Source of the DNA: Syntrophorhabdus sp. PtaB.Bin047
GTDB taxonomy: Bacteria > Desulfobacterota > Syntrophorhabdia > Syntrophorhabdales > Syntrophorhabdaceae
NCBI GenBank assembly: GCA_002067235.1
Contig: MVQP01000012.1
Span: 1 to 47,649 of the forward strand
Reading direction: 5' to 3'
Length of the DNA stretch: 47,649 bases
The translations under genes were made by a program, and so were the position numbers. Below are positions 1 through 9,784 of this stretch, one piece after another (position 1 is the stretch's first letter; every line of letters starts with the position of its first letter). The notes under the pieces were generated by a model. It saw only the letters and a list, made by a program, of their open reading frames with translations. It did not search any database and was not told the origin of the DNA.

Positions 1-43
1 CATTGCTTTTCCTACGTATTTCTGCTATATATTTCGATTGCCT

Positions 44-1105
44 ATGCGTGATACCGTGGTCAGGGTGTGGAATGGTGAAGCAAAAGTGGCACGGTGGCTC
101 CTATACATACCCCTAGCTTTTCTCTCCTACCTCTACCAGGTAGCGCTCATGGCTAGAGAGTATATGTACAGGACAGGGATCATGACGACTCAGGGCGCTC
201 CCATACCGGTTGTCAGCGTGGGGAACATCACCCTCGGGGGGACGGGGAAAACGCCTGTCGTCGAGAGACTCTCACGCAGGTTCAAGGACGCGGGCTACAA
301 CCCGGGGATCATAACACGGGGATACATGAGAAAGAGGAACGGGACATTCGCCGTCAACATCAGGAACGACTCGGCACACACCGCCGGAGATGAGGCATAC
401 ATGCTTGCCAGAAGAACACGGATACCCGTCATCGTGGGCAAGGACCGCCTGCAGGCGATCGAACGGGGCATCGAAGAGAAAGGCATCGACATGGCCATCC
501 TCGACGACGGTTTCCAGGTGCGGGACCTGAAGAAAGATGTGGACATCCTCATCCTCAACGGACGGGAATCCTTAAGCAGGCAGGAACTCTTTCCCCTGGG
601 GCCGTACCGCGAACCCGTGTCACGGGTGCGCGAGTCGGATACCATACTGGTGAGCAAATCGGAGCCGGACAGCGCCACCCTCTATTTCACCCGGGGTATT
701 CCCCGTTTCCAGGTAAGGTACAAACCCGTCCACCTGTACAACTTGAAGAAGAACGTCATAGCCCACTACCGTTTCCTCCAGGACAAGAAGGTCCTCGCCT
801 TCAGCGGGCTTGGCGACAACCAATCCTTCTTTCAGCTCTTGAGACAGATAGGCGCCGACGTAGTCGAGGAGATACCCTTTCCGGACCATCACAGGTACAC
901 GGTGGGGGACCTCAGACGGATGGAGTCGGCGGACAGTGTCCAGTGTATCGTCACCACGGAAAAGGACGCGGTGAAGCTCATGGGGATGGATGTTCCCGAG
1001 AACCTCTTCTATCTCTCCATCGAGGCAAGGATAGAGGATGAGGATACGCTGATGGACCTCCTTCTCAAGAAGCTCGGGACCCGTTCCCCGGACCGCCTCG
1101 CCTGA
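44..1105 (+). CDS. lpxK: Tetraacyldisaccharide 4'-kinase LpxK
   Basis: This enzyme phosphorylates the 4'-position of the lipid A disaccharide precursor at the inner-membrane face. An N-terminal hydrophobic helix (about residues 17-38) fits the membrane anchor of the family. The P-loop motif GNITLGGTGKTP lies at about 60-71 and the LpxK signature DDGFQ at about 154-158, followed by DVDILILNG. The length of about 353 residues is normal. The frame stays open to the left edge of the window and a TTG lies two codons upstream, so the start is uncertain; ATG 44 gives the usual N-terminus just ahead of a VRVWNG segment. The gene implies a lipopolysaccharide-bearing outer membrane. Identity is secure; only the first codon is in doubt. 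Confidence 0.93.
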   Translation: MRDTVVRVWNGEAKVARWLLYIPLAFLSYLYQVALMAREYMYRTGIMTTQGAPIPVVSVGNITLGGTGKTPVVERLSRRFKDAGYNPGIITRGYMRKRNGTFAVNIRNDSAHTAGDEAYMLARRTRIPVIVGKDRLQAIERGIEEKGIDMAILDDGFQVRDLKKDVDILILNGRESLSRQELFPLGPYREPVSRVRESDTILVSKSEPDSATLYFTRGIPRFQVRYKPVHLYNLKKNVIAHYRFLQDKKVLAFSGLGDNQSFFQLLRQIGADVVEEIPFPDHHRYTVGDLRRMESADSVQCIVTTEKDAVKLMGMDVPENLFYLSIEARIEDEDTLMDLLLKKLGTRSPDRLA

Positions 1106-1120
1106 AGAGGAGATAAAGCG

Positions 1121-1163
1121 GGTCGGGGAAGAAAGCTTTAAGGAACGATCTCACACCCCGACC
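1121..1163. other. Inverted repeat between lpxK and leuA
   Basis: GGTCGGGG at 1121-1128 pairs perfectly with CCCCGACC at 1156-1163 around a 27-nt loop. There is no T-run behind it, so it is not a standard intrinsic terminator. It lies in the 129-nt spacer ahead of leuA and could be a processing or attenuation structure. I see no T-box specifier/antiterminator consensus. Confidence 0.4.
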
Positions 1164-1234
1164 CTGCAGACACAATAGACGGCAGCACCTTCCGCCCTGG
1201 TGCGGGATGGAAAATACAACAAGGAGGAGAGAGC

Positions 1235-2755
1235 ATGTCAGAACAGGTATTCATTTTCGACACGACATTGCGCGACGGCGAGCAATCGCCCGGCAATACC
1301 ATGAACACTCAAGAAAAGCTCAGGGTGGCACGACAGCTCGAGCTCCTCGGTGTTGACATCATAGAGGCCGGCTTCCCCATCGCCTCCGAGGGCGATTTCG
1401 ACGCCGTCAAACAGATAGCGAAGCTCGTGAAGACCTGTCAGATCGCGGGACTAGCCCGCGCAAACGACGAGGACATAGACCGGGCCTGGAAGGCGATCAA
1501 GGTCGCCGCCCATCCCCGTATCCACACCTTCATTTCCACCTCGGACATCCACCTCAAGCACCAGTTCCGGAAGACGCGCGACGAGGTGCTTGAGATCGCG
1601 GTGGCCGCCGTGAAGAGGGCGAAGAAATACACCGACAACGTCGAGTTCTCCGCCATGGACGCGACGAGGAGCGATTGGGACTACCTGTGCAAGGTGCTCG
1701 CCGAGGTCATCGATGCCGGGGCGACGACGGTCAACATACCCGACACCGTCGGCTATGCCGTCCCCCACGAGTTCGGCGAGCTCATCGCCTTTATAAAGAA
1801 GAACGTCCCCAACATTGACAGGGCCGTTATCAGCGTTCATTGTCATAACGATCTCGGCCTTGCCACGGCCAACTCCATCGCCGCCATCCACAACGGGGCG
1901 CGCCAGGTGGAATGCACGATCAACGGCATCGGCGAGAGGGCGGGAAACGCCTCGCTCGAAGAGATAGCCATGACCTTGAAGACGAGGAAGACGAGCTTCA
2001 CCGCCGACACCCGCATCGTCTCCGAGAAGATATACCCGACGAGCAGGCTCATCACCTCCATCACGGGCGTGCCCGTGCAGCCCAACAAGGCCATCGTCGG
2101 GGCCAACGCCTTCGCCCACGAGTCGGGTATCCACCAGGACGGCCTCCTGAAGGCGAAGCTCACCTACGAGATCATGACCCCTGAATCGGTGGGCATCCCC
2201 AAGAGTTCCCTCGTCCTCGGGAAGCATTCCGGCAGGCACGCCTTCAGGGACCGCATCGAGAACCTGGGGTACATCCTCGACGACAAGGAATTGAACCTCG
2301 CCTTCAAGCGTTTCAAGACGCTCTCGGATATGAAGAAGAACGTCTACGATGAAGACATCGAGATGATCATCATGGATGAGGTATACAAGACGGCCGAGCG
2401 CGTGAAGCTCCTGTACCTCAACGTGAGCTGCGGGAACACGACGATACCGACGGCCACGGTGAAGATGGAGATAGACGGGAACACCGTCCAGGACGTCGGC
2501 ACCGGCGACGGTCCCGTCGACGCGGCCTTCAAGGTCATCAAGAGGCTCGTCAAGACGACGAGCAAACTGGAGAAGTTCTCCGTGAACTCCATCACCCAGG
2601 ACATGGACGCCCAGGGCGAGGTCTTCGTCAAGCTCTCCGAGAAGGGGCTCAAGGCCATAGGGAAAGGAGCGGACACGGACATCATCGTGGCCAGCGCGAA
2701 GGCGTACATAAACGCGCTGAACAGACTGGAATACATGAAGACGAAGAAATCCTGA
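1235..2755 (+). CDS. leuA: 2-isopropylmalate synthase
   Basis: LeuA condenses acetyl-CoA with 2-oxoisovalerate, the first committed step of leucine synthesis. The 506-residue protein starts with the catalytic motif [12 protein letters not shown] (residues 9-20). The metal-binding HCHNDLG (H202, H204), [10 protein letters not shown] and ESGIHQDG follow. The C-terminal third, from about residue 390, is the LeuA allosteric domain, so feedback inhibition by leucine is likely. A strong AAGGAGG precedes ATG 1235. The gene heads a tight cluster with leuC, leuD and asd. Citramalate or homocitrate synthase are related alternatives, but the length, the full regulatory domain and the leuCD neighbours favour isopropylmalate synthase. 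Confidence 0.93.
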   Translation: MSEQVFIFDTTLRDGEQSPGNTMNTQEKLRVARQLELLGVDIIEAGFPIASEGDFDAVKQIAKLVKTCQIAGLARANDEDIDRAWKAIKVAAHPRIHTFISTSDIHLKHQFRKTRDEVLEIAVAAVKRAKKYTDNVEFSAMDATRSDWDYLCKVLAEVIDAGATTVNIPDTVGYAVPHEFGELIAFIKKNVPNIDRAVISVHCHNDLGLATANSIAAIHNGARQVECTINGIGERAGNASLEEIAMTLKTRKTSFTADTRIVSEKIYPTSRLITSITGVPVQPNKAIVGANAFAHESGIHQDGLLKAKLTYEIMTPESVGIPKSSLVLGKHSGRHAFRDRIENLGYILDDKELNLAFKRFKTLSDMKKNVYDEDIEMIIMDEVYKTAERVKLLYLNVSCGNTTIPTATVKMEIDGNTVQDVGTGDGPVDAAFKVIKRLVKTTSKLEKFSVNSITQDMDAQGEVFVKLSEKGLKAIGKGADTDIIVASAKAYINALNRLEYMKTKKS

Positions 2756-2766
2756 GGGGAAACGAT

Positions 2767-4029
2767 ATGGGAATGACTATAACAGAAAAGATACTGGCGG
2801 CACATGCGGACAGGGACCGGGTCGAGCCCGGTGAGATCGTGGATTGCAGGATCGACCTCGCCATGGCGAACGATATCACGGCGCCCCTGTCCCTCGAGGA
2901 ATTCGAGAAGGTCGGGGCAAAGGCCGTCTTCGACCCCAACAAGGTCGTTTTCGTCCTTGACCATTTTACACCCAACAAGGACATACTCTCCGCCGAGAAC
3001 TGCAAGAGGATACGGGAATTCTCCCGGAAGCACGCGATCGTCAACTTCTTCGAGGGCGGCGAATGCGGCATAGAACACGCACTGTTGCCCGAGAAGGGTC
3101 TCGTGGTGGCGGGCGACCTCGTCATCGGCGCCGACAGCCACACCTGCACCTACGGCGCCCTGGGCGCCTTCTCCACGGGCATGGGCTCGACGGATGTCAC
3201 CTACGGCATGGTGACGGGACGCATCTGGTTGAAGGTCCCCGAGAGCATCATGTTCCACTGCTACGGCAAATGGCAGAAGTGGGTCACGGGCAAAGAGCTC
3301 ATCCTCCACATCCTGGGCATGATAGGGGTTGACGGGGCGCTTTACAGCGCCATGGAATACAGCGGTGAGGCAATAGCCGCCCTGTCCATGGATTCCCGGT
3401 TCTCCATCGCCAACATGGCCATCGAGGCCGGGGGGAAGAACGGCATATTCCCCGTCGACGACAGGACAATAGCCTATATGAAGGAACACGCCACGCGGCC
3501 CTACAAGGCCTACACGAGCGACGACGACGCGAAGTACAGCCAGGTGTATGAGATCGACGCCTCGAAGGTCGGCTTCAGCGTTGCCTGCCCTTCGCTCCCG
3601 TCCAACGTGCGGGATGCGGGGGAGCTCGGCAACATAGACATAGACCAGGTCGTCATCGGTTCCTGCACCAACGGCAGGCTTGAAGACCTGGCGATGGCAG
3701 CCGCCATCCTCACGGGAAAGAAGGTCAGCAAAGGCTTGAGGTGCATCGTGATCCCCGCGACCCCCGCGATCTACGGGGAGGCGATGCGCCGGGGATACTT
3801 CCAGGTATTCCTTGACGCCGGCTGCATCATATCGCCGCCCACCTGCGGCCCCTGCCTCGGCGGCCACATGGGCATACTGGCTAAGTCAGAGAGGGCCGTG
3901 GCAACAACGAACAGGAACTTCATCGGAAGGATGGGGCATCCCGAAAGCGAGGTCTACCTCGCCGGTCCCGCCGTTGCGGCGGCCACCGCTGTCAAAGGGA
4001 AGATAGCCCGCCCTGAGGAGGTAATATGA
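2767..4029 (+). CDS. leuC: 3-isopropylmalate dehydratase large subunit
   Basis: This is the iron-sulfur subunit of isopropylmalate isomerase, which converts 2- to 3-isopropylmalate with LeuD. The 420-residue length is that of the short LeuC/homoaconitase type, not the roughly 470-residue enterobacterial LeuC. The three cluster cysteines are visible in [11 protein letters not shown] (about residue 300) and [10 protein letters not shown] (about 360 and 363). The ribosome binding site GAGGGGA overlaps the leuA stop region, and the 3' end overlaps leuD by 4 nt (ATGA), which suggests translational coupling. Homoaconitase or a methylmalate dehydratase cannot be fully excluded from sequence, but the leuA context makes leucine synthesis the simplest reading. 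Confidence 0.92.
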   Translation: MGMTITEKILAAHADRDRVEPGEIVDCRIDLAMANDITAPLSLEEFEKVGAKAVFDPNKVVFVLDHFTPNKDILSAENCKRIREFSRKHAIVNFFEGGECGIEHALLPEKGLVVAGDLVIGADSHTCTYGALGAFSTGMGSTDVTYGMVTGRIWLKVPESIMFHCYGKWQKWVTGKELILHILGMIGVDGALYSAMEYSGEAIAALSMDSRFSIANMAIEAGGKNGIFPVDDRTIAYMKEHATRPYKAYTSDDDAKYSQVYEIDASKVGFSVACPSLPSNVRDAGELGNIDIDQVVIGSCTNGRLEDLAMAAAILTGKKVSKGLRCIVIPATPAIYGEAMRRGYFQVFLDAGCIISPPTCGPCLGGHMGILAKSERAVATTNRNFIGRMGHPESEVYLAGPAVAAATAVKGKIARPEEVI

Positions 4030-4511
4030 TCGTCAAAGGAAGGATCTGGAAGTTCGGCGACAATATCGATACCGACATCATAATCCCCGCGAAATACCTC
4101 GCGCACACGGACCCGCAGGCCCTGGGACAGCACTGCATGGAACCCCTCGCCCCGAACTTTCCGAAGGAGGTCAGGGCCGGGGACATCATCGTCTCGGGCA
4201 CCAATTTCGGCTGCGGGTCGTCCCGGGAGCACGCGCCGCTCGCCATCACCGCGCTCGGCATACCCCTTGTCGTCGCGAAGACCTTCGCCCGGATATTCTA
4301 CCGCAACGCGTTCAACAAGGGCCTGGCGCTCCTGGAAGCGGACATATACGATCTCGTCAAGGACGGTGACGAGATCGAGGTCGACATATCGACAGGCATC
4401 ATCCGCTGCGGTGAGAGTAAGGTCACAGCCAAACCCATTCCCCCCTTCATGGTGGAGCTCATCAATGAGGGCGGGCTGATAAACTATCTCAAGAAAAAGC
4501 TGGAGGGCTAA
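4026..4511 (+). CDS. leuD: 3-isopropylmalate dehydratase small subunit
   Basis: This is the swivel-domain partner of LeuC. The 161-residue length is that of the short bacterial/archaeal LeuD type. The motif [11 protein letters not shown] at about residues 60-70 contributes substrate-binding residues of the aconitase family. The start overlaps the leuC stop by 4 nt and the stop abuts the asd start directly. In many bacteria leuB (3-isopropylmalate dehydrogenase) follows leuD; here it does not, so the last specific leucine step must be encoded elsewhere. Confidence 0.93.
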   Translation: MIVKGRIWKFGDNIDTDIIIPAKYLAHTDPQALGQHCMEPLAPNFPKEVRAGDIIVSGTNFGCGSSREHAPLAITALGIPLVVAKTFARIFYRNAFNKGLALLEADIYDLVKDGDEIEVDISTGIIRCGESKVTAKPIPPFMVELINEGGLINYLKKKLEG

Positions 4512-5528
4512 ATGAAACAGTACAACGTAGCAGTCGCCGGAGCCACCGGCGCGGTCGGAAATGAAATGGTAAAAGTCCTCGAGGAACGGAATTTCCCGGT
4601 CAAGAACCTGACGCTTCTCGCTTCCTCGCGGAGCGTGGGCAAGACCATGAGCTTCCATGGTGAAGACGTAAAGGTACAGGAACTGAAGGAGGACTCCTTC
4701 AAGGACATCGACATCGGCCTGTTCTCCCCCGGCGGAGCCGTGAGCCAGAGGTTCGCACCCATCGCGGCTGCGAGCGGGTGCGTGGTAATCGACAACACGA
4801 GCGCCTTCAGGATGGACAAGGACGTTCCCCTCGTCGTGCCCGAGGTCAACGAACACGCCATCGCTCAGCACACGAAGCGGGGCATCATTTCCAATCCCAA
4901 CTGCTCCACGATCCAGATGGTCGTGGCCTTGAAACCGCTCCATGACGCGGCAAAGATCAAGAGGGTCGTCGTGTCCACCTACCAGGCCGTCTCCGGAACG
5001 GGCCAGAAAGCCATAAAGGAACTGGAGCAGCAGGTCCTCGCCATTTACAACATGAAGACCATCGAGAAGAAGGTCTATCCCCACCAGATCGCCTTCAATG
5101 TCCTTCCGCACATCGACAGCTTCCTCGACACGGGCTACACCAAGGAAGAGATGAAGATGGTCAACGAGACGAAGAAGATCATGGAGGACAAGTCCATCAA
5201 GGTCACTGCAACCACCGTGAGGGTCCCCGTCTTTTACGGACATTCCGAATCGGTGAACATCGAGTTCAAGAGCGAGATGACGCCCGAGATGGCGCGCAAG
5301 CTCCTGAAGAAGGCCCCCGGCGTGAAAGTGGTCGACGACCCGGCAAAGAACATCTATCCTCTGGCCATCGACGCCGCCGGCAAAGACGACACCTACGTGG
5401 GCAGGATCAGGGTCGACGACACCGTCAAGTACGGCCTCAACATGTGGATAGTCGCCGACAACATCAGGAAAGGTGCCGCCCTGAACGCCGTCCAGATAGC
5501 GGAAGCCCTGATAAAGAAATACCTGTAA
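4512..5528 (+). CDS. asd: Aspartate-semialdehyde dehydrogenase
   Basis: Asd reduces aspartyl phosphate with NADPH to aspartate semialdehyde, feeding lysine/diaminopimelate, threonine and methionine synthesis. The N-terminus carries the nucleotide-binding GATGAVG (about 10-16). The catalytic cysteine lies in SNPNCSTIQ (about residue 130), and the later GHSESVNIEF segment is typical. The length of 338 residues is normal. The start codon touches the leuD stop codon, with GGAGG inside the leuD tail, so it belongs to the leu operon. The pathway link is loose (branched-chain plus aspartate families), but leuCD(B)-asd is a known gene order. Confidence 0.95.
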   Translation: MKQYNVAVAGATGAVGNEMVKVLEERNFPVKNLTLLASSRSVGKTMSFHGEDVKVQELKEDSFKDIDIGLFSPGGAVSQRFAPIAAASGCVVIDNTSAFRMDKDVPLVVPEVNEHAIAQHTKRGIISNPNCSTIQMVVALKPLHDAAKIKRVVVSTYQAVSGTGQKAIKELEQQVLAIYNMKTIEKKVYPHQIAFNVLPHIDSFLDTGYTKEEMKMVNETKKIMEDKSIKVTATTVRVPVFYGHSESVNIEFKSEMTPEMARKLLKKAPGVKVVDDPAKNIYPLAIDAAGKDDTYVGRIRVDDTVKYGLNMWIVADNIRKGAALNAVQIAEALIKKYL

Positions 5529-5546
5529 CATTCGAACCGGACCGCG

Positions 5547-5580
5547 AAAACCCTCCCCCAAAAAGGGAGGGTTTTTCTTT
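5547..5580 (+). terminator. Rho-independent terminator after asd
   Basis: AAAACCCTCCC at 5547-5557 pairs with GGGAGGGTTTT at 5565-5575 over a 7-nt loop, followed by a T-rich stretch to 5580. It closes the leuACD-asd operon. Read from the other strand it also has a GC stem followed by TTTT, so it may serve the convergent kinase gene as well. Confidence 0.88.
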
Positions 5581-5610
5581 CATGCCGGGCCTTGAACGCG
5601 GGAAACATCT

Positions 5611-8472
5611 TCAGGCTCTGTCCAGCACCTCCCTGACCATCTTGAGGAGCATGTTGGCCCCCAGGGGTTTCGAGAGGAAATCAAACTCCCTCTCCTCGAT
5701 ACCCTTTTCGAGGATGACATCCCGGGTGTACCCGCTCATGAAGATGACCTTCATACCGGGAGTGATCCCGGTTATCGCTTCGTAGGCTTCCCTGCCGTTC
5801 TTTCCGGGCATCACCGAGTCCATGACCAGAAGGTCCACCTTCTCGAGTTGCCTGAACTTCTCCACCGCGTCCTCACCGTCGACGGCTTCGAGGACCCTGT
5901 AGCCATGTTTCGTCAACACGTCCCGTATAAGACGCCGCACGTCGGCATCGTCGTCTGCGACGAGAACGGTTTCGGTGCCCCCTCTCACCTGCTGCGTGGA
6001 CATGACCTCCTGTTCCGATGTCGCGGAAACCGCGGGAAGGTATATGTGGAAGGTCGTGCCCATGTCTTTCTCGCTGTAAACATTGATGTAACCTCCATGG
6101 CGCTTGACGATCCCGTAGACCGTTGAAAGCCCGAGGCCAGTACCTTTCCCTGTCCCCTTGGTCGTGAAGAAGGGATCGAAGATGTGCTCTTTCGCGTGCT
6201 CGTCTATGCCCGATCCGTTATCGGAAACGGACAGCAGGGCGTATTTCCCCGCATCACCCAGTCCGTGAGCCACGACAAAGCCATCGTCCAGTTCCACGAG
6301 TTCCGTCTTGATCGTCAGCGTTCCGCCTCGCGGCATGGCATCCCTTGCGTTGCTCGCGAGGTTGAAGAGTATCTGGTCGATCTGAGTCGCGTCCGCCATG
6401 ACCACCAGGTCTTCATCGGTGAGACAGGCCTTGAGTTTTATATCCTCGGTGATGAGCCTCGCAAGAAGCCTTTGGGTTCCCCTTATGGTCTCGTTCAGGT
6501 CGACGGGGGAGAGGCGCACAGGTTGGAGCCTGCTGAAGGTAAGAAGACTCGCTGTCAGGTTGACGGCCTTCTGTGAAGAGGTCATGATATGTTCCACGTA
6601 TTCCTGAAGAGGATCCTCCTCGCTGAGTTCCAGCTGCAGGAGCGTTGCGTACCCCATCAGCACCGAAAGGATGTTGTTGAAATCATGGGCGACACCGCCA
6701 GCGAGGGTACCGATGGCCTCCATTTTCTGCGACTGCCGGACCTGGGCTTCGAGACGCCTGCGCTCGGTTATGTCCTCGGCAGTATTGTCGTAATAGAGAA
6801 CATTACCCGCGGCATCACGGACAACCCTGGAATTTATGCTGACCCAGATCCTCGTGCCGTCCCTGCGACGCATCTCCGCTTCGAAGCCTTCCACCACACC
6901 CCGCGATTCAAGCAACTCTTTTCTTTTTTCCCGGTCCCCGGGATCGACATACAACTCCTGCGCTATGTCAACGACAGAATCAATCATCTCCTGCTGTGAC
7001 CCATACCCGAACATCCGCACACCCGCGGGGTTGATGTTCAGGAACCGCCCATCCGGTGTAGACCGGAATATTCCCTCCACGGAATTCTCGAAGATGCTCC
7101 GGTATTTCTCCTCGCTGACGCGTAGTCCTGCCATCGTTTCCCTGAGCCTTTCCGTCATCATGTTGAATGTCCGCGCCAGGGTGCCGACCTCGTCACGGGA
7201 GGCGGCATCCACCACCTGATTGAGGTCACCGCCGATGATGATCTCAGCGGCCCTGGTCATCTGACGGATGTGCCGCGTGATCGTCCACGCGATGAAGACA
7301 CCCAGAAGCCCTATCAAGAGCGTGATCGTGATACCGGCCGCCCCCATGATCCGGGTCATCCGGTTCCTTCCACCGCTCAGGATGGCACGATAGGTGTGAA
7401 TCTCATCCTCGTGGACACCGACCCCTATCACCCAGTCCCAAGGAGCATAATAAGCGAGGCGGGCCACCTTCCACCTCGGCTCCGTTTCACCGGGGTTCTG
7501 CCAGCGGTAACGCTCCGTGGCCATTTCCCCGGGTTTCAGAACTGTCGCCTTCCTTATGATCTCCTGGACCACATAGCGGCCGTCACTGTCCCTGCTGTCC
7601 CATATGTTCTCATCGTCTCTCTCCCCCTTCCAGGATATGATGTAGCGGCCCCGGTCTTCCCCCTTGCCCCCCAGTACGTAGACATATCCCGTCTTTCCGA
7701 CCTTGATCTGCTGAATGGCGTGGCGTATCCGCATCTCGACGCTCTTCTGTTTGATGCCGGTATATATCATCCCCACCAGGTTGCCCGCCCCGTCCCGAAG
7801 CGGTTCGTATGCAGTCAGATACCAGGCGTTCACCACAAAGGCTCGGCCGTGATATGTCTTTCCCTCGAGCACCGCGGCGACCACGGGGTTCGGGCTGCCG
7901 TCGTCGTTGACAGCGGGTATGTACGTTCCTATGGCACGCCTGCCCCGTGAATCCCTGACGTTCGTCGCCACGCGGAGCATGTCTCCCCGCTCGTCCATGC
8001 GCTGAAAGATGGTGGCCGTCTCACCGACAACCCTCTCGACCTCGTCGACCACCGGGGTCCTGACGGCCGGGTGCGAATTCTGCCCGATCCACTTCCCTCC
8101 CACGAGCATTCCGGGCAATCTTACCTTCACGGATCGTCCGGTGAACTGGTTCACGGCCGTCCAGTCCACCATCTCCCGGGAAATACACACGCCGCCCCTG
8201 GCGGCCAGTATGTGCCGCATGACGTTGAGGTTCTTTGACAGCTGTTCCTTGACGGCCTCATCCTCCGTCCGGACCAGGTTATAGGCACCCTGGGTGATGT
8301 GGTCCAGGTCCGCATCCAGCAACCTGTCCACCTCCCTCTGCGCAAGCTCGTTGTATTGACCGCTTTGCCAGACAGCGAGCGCCACAAGAGCGCCCGCCGT
8401 GATGAGGACGCTTCCCGCCCCCAGGATGGATATCTTGATGTTGAGCTTGAGGTCCCTCAGAAAACGAAACAT
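5611..8472 (-). CDS. Cache-HAMP-PAS hybrid sensor histidine kinase with receiver domain
   Basis: A 953-residue membrane-bound hybrid kinase. A transmembrane helix (about 13-35) and a second (about 376-398) bracket a periplasmic region of about 340 residues. This resembles a Cache_3-Cache_2 pair, with the typical repeated GxxGYVYV and WVIGVGV segments. A HAMP domain (about 400-450), a PAS domain with PAC tail (about 455-575), HisKA with phospho-acceptor H597 in HDFNN, an HATPase domain (N-box NLASNARDA; DNGSGI; GKGTGLGL) and a C-terminal receiver (acid pair about 840-842, D885 in MDSVMPG, K of SKP) follow. AAGGGGA precedes ATG 8472. No output regulator lies beside it, so its target is unknown. 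The HDFNN form is that of NtrB-like kinases. Confidence 0.9.
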   Translation of the reverse strand: MFRFLRDLKLNIKISILGAGSVLITAGALVALAVWQSGQYNELAQREVDRLLDADLDHITQGAYNLVRTEDEAVKEQLSKNLNVMRHILAARGGVCISREMVDWTAVNQFTGRSVKVRLPGMLVGGKWIGQNSHPAVRTPVVDEVERVVGETATIFQRMDERGDMLRVATNVRDSRGRRAIGTYIPAVNDDGSPNPVVAAVLEGKTYHGRAFVVNAWYLTAYEPLRDGAGNLVGMIYTGIKQKSVEMRIRHAIQQIKVGKTGYVYVLGGKGEDRGRYIISWKGERDDENIWDSRDSDGRYVVQEIIRKATVLKPGEMATERYRWQNPGETEPRWKVARLAYYAPWDWVIGVGVHEDEIHTYRAILSGGRNRMTRIMGAAGITITLLIGLLGVFIAWTITRHIRQMTRAAEIIIGGDLNQVVDAASRDEVGTLARTFNMMTERLRETMAGLRVSEEKYRSIFENSVEGIFRSTPDGRFLNINPAGVRMFGYGSQQEMIDSVVDIAQELYVDPGDREKRKELLESRGVVEGFEAEMRRRDGTRIWVSINSRVVRDAAGNVLYYDNTAEDITERRRLEAQVRQSQKMEAIGTLAGGVAHDFNNILSVLMGYATLLQLELSEEDPLQEYVEHIMTSSQKAVNLTASLLTFSRLQPVRLSPVDLNETIRGTQRLLARLITEDIKLKACLTDEDLVVMADATQIDQILFNLASNARDAMPRGGTLTIKTELVELDDGFVVAHGLGDAGKYALLSVSDNGSGIDEHAKEHIFDPFFTTKGTGKGTGLGLSTVYGIVKRHGGYINVYSEKDMGTTFHIYLPAVSATSEQEVMSTQQVRGGTETVLVADDDADVRRLIRDVLTKHGYRVLEAVDGEDAVEKFRQLEKVDLLVMDSVMPGKNGREAYEAITGITPGMKVIFMSGYTRDVILEKGIEEREFDFLSKPLGANMLLKMVREVLDRA

Positions 8473-8602
8473 TCGTTCCCCTTTCTAGCCCCCGCAGCCC
8501 CCCATTAGGCAAGTATAGCATTGACCCCCTCTTTTGGGTATTACTTATGAAAACATCGCTTTTCTCTTTGCATTTCGGGGCTGGAGCGCCTAGAATATCC
8601 CC

Positions 8603-9208
8603 ATGTCCGATATCGCTGCAACGCATGAATCCCGGCGGGAGCTGACGTTTCAGGTGCCTCTTGCGGAAATATACAGGTTCAACGAACCGGAAAAGGCCAA
8701 AGAGCTTGGCCAGGCATTCGAGACAGGTCGGCAGAGACCTGCGGCCATGGCCCCCGCCAAGAGGTTCATTATAAGCACGATAGGGATCTTTTGCCTCATG
8801 ATCGGTCTTACGGGCCTCTTCGGCCGGAACCCCAATATCTTCAGTTTTCTTTGGATCGTCCTCGGCGCCGCGATCATCTGGGTCTTTCTGGTAAAGCCGG
8901 AGATGGACAGGAAGAAGGCCGGGACCATCTCCGATACGAAAAAGGACCCCGAGGTGACCCTCGTCGTCAACCCCGGCAGGATCATTATGCGCTCGCCCCA
9001 CAATGAAACAGCACTGGAATGGACGGAATTCGTTGAGTACAAGAAGACAAAGAAGGGGATCCGCCTGAGCTTCGTCGACGGCACGAACATCTGGCTCCCC
9101 GAAAACGCCTTCTATGACAAGGATGAGATGAAGGAACTCCTGCAACTGCTGCAAAAGAAGGTTTCAAGTTCCAAGTCTCAAGTTTCAGGTGAAGAACCTC
9201 TTCCTTGA
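8603..9208 (+). CDS. YcxB-like membrane protein
   Basis: A 201-residue protein with two adjacent transmembrane helices (about 53-75 and 80-98) and a C-terminal soluble domain of the YcxB-like type. The domain shows a strand-rich segment and the late motif FVDGTNIWLPENAF. YcxB-like proteins are uncharacterised; I infer only an inner-membrane location with a cytoplasmic domain. The last codons (9160-9190) are made of a heptad repeat array that reads through as VSSSKSQVSG. The native C-terminus therefore probably lay near LLQLLQKK and was extended when the repeat grew into the gene. It is divergent from the hybrid kinase across a 130-nt spacer. Confidence 0.7.
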   Translation: MSDIAATHESRRELTFQVPLAEIYRFNEPEKAKELGQAFETGRQRPAAMAPAKRFIISTIGIFCLMIGLTGLFGRNPNIFSFLWIVLGAAIIWVFLVKPEMDRKKAGTISDTKKDPEVTLVVNPGRIIMRSPHNETALEWTEFVEYKKTKKGIRLSFVDGTNIWLPENAFYDKDEMKELLQLLQKKVSSSKSQVSGEEPLP

Positions 9209-9304
9209 GAGTGCCTGTCAGTTTTTTTTCCTGAAACCTTGAACCCGAAACCTGAAACCGTCCTCTGGTCTTTAGCCTGAAACCTGAGACCTGGAACCTG
9301 GGAC
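9160..9304. repeat. Heptad array 1, inverted (TTTCAGG dialect)
   Basis: The forward arm at 9160-9190 holds four 7-bp units (GTTTCAA, GTTCCAA, GTCTCAA, GTTTCAG). Reverse-complement arms lie at 9230-9259 and 9276-9304 (CCTGAAA, CCTTGAA, CCTGAGA, CCTGGAA and similar). The forward arm and the distal reverse arm match at 24 of 29 positions, and all five differences are transitions. The locus fills the space between two convergent genes. It starts inside the YcxB-like coding region and ends 5 nt from the stop codon of the next gene. Confidence 0.85.
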
Positions 9305-9309
9305 TGTCT

Positions 9310-9642
9310 TTATCTCCTGGGTGGCTTCGTGGTCTCCAGCTCTGCTATCTCTTCCTCGATATCGCGTATGGTGAGCCGCGTCCGCGTGATCGAGGCGATG
9401 CGGTCACGGATGAAGGGGTCATCGGAGGAAACGCTCTTGTTACAGGTGAACTGGTCGTACACGTATTCGCCTATCTCCGCGTTCATCTTCTGAATGGAGC
9501 GCTGCAGCTTCGCCACGTCGAGATACTTCCGCTTCCCGATCATCGCCTGCTTCTCCATGCTGAAGGCAATATCCTGGGCCGTCTCCTTCAGAGTCTTCAG
9601 CCCTTCCTCGGTCCTCTTCCGTATATCATCAATAAGCGCCAC
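9310..9642 (-). CDS. Small coiled-coil protein, function unknown
   Basis: A 110-residue charged, helical protein without signal peptide or membrane segment. Residues 1-55 and 80-105 have heptad spacing of hydrophobic residues that suggests coiled coils, and there is a single cysteine in the middle (FTCNKS). I do not recognise a named family. The start is a GTG at 9642 with GGAGG about 7 nt upstream. It lies upstream of the phosphofructokinase gene in the opposite sense of a normal operon: the pfk stop is 142 nt upstream of this start, with a repeat array between them. The clean ribosome binding site and codon pattern make it a credible gene. Confidence 0.7.
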   Translation of the reverse strand: MALIDDIRKRTEEGLKTLKETAQDIAFSMEKQAMIGKRKYLDVAKLQRSIQKMNAEIGEYVYDQFTCNKSVSSDDPFIRDRIASITRTRLTIRDIEEEIAELETTKPPRR

Positions 9643-9714
9643 CGCAACCTCCCATCCAACGTCAATTTTTCAATATTCTGCACCTTGCGGCGCCAAAGGT
9701 CAAAGGGTTTTGGA

Positions 9715-9781
9715 GACGGGTCACAGGTAATGGTGGAAAAAGTCTTCCCCATCACCCATGACCTATTACCCATCACCTGTC
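9715..9781. repeat. Heptad array 2, inverted (GGTAATG dialect)
   Basis: The forward arm (about 9715-9737) reads GGGTCACAGGTAATGG. The reverse arm (9747-9781) reads as CCCATCA, CCCATGA, CCTATTA and CCCATCA heptads ending in CCTGTC. The reverse complement of the second arm matches the first over about 20 nt with few changes. The array ends 4 nt from the pfk stop codon. A looser GGT-rich stretch precedes it from about 9695. Confidence 0.75.
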
Positions 9782-9784
9782 TTC

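Noticed and set aside
1106..1234. T-box or leucine leader-peptide attenuator ahead of leuA
   Set aside because: The 129-nt spacer has one hairpin but no T-box consensus, no antiterminator/terminator pair and no Leu-rich short reading frame.
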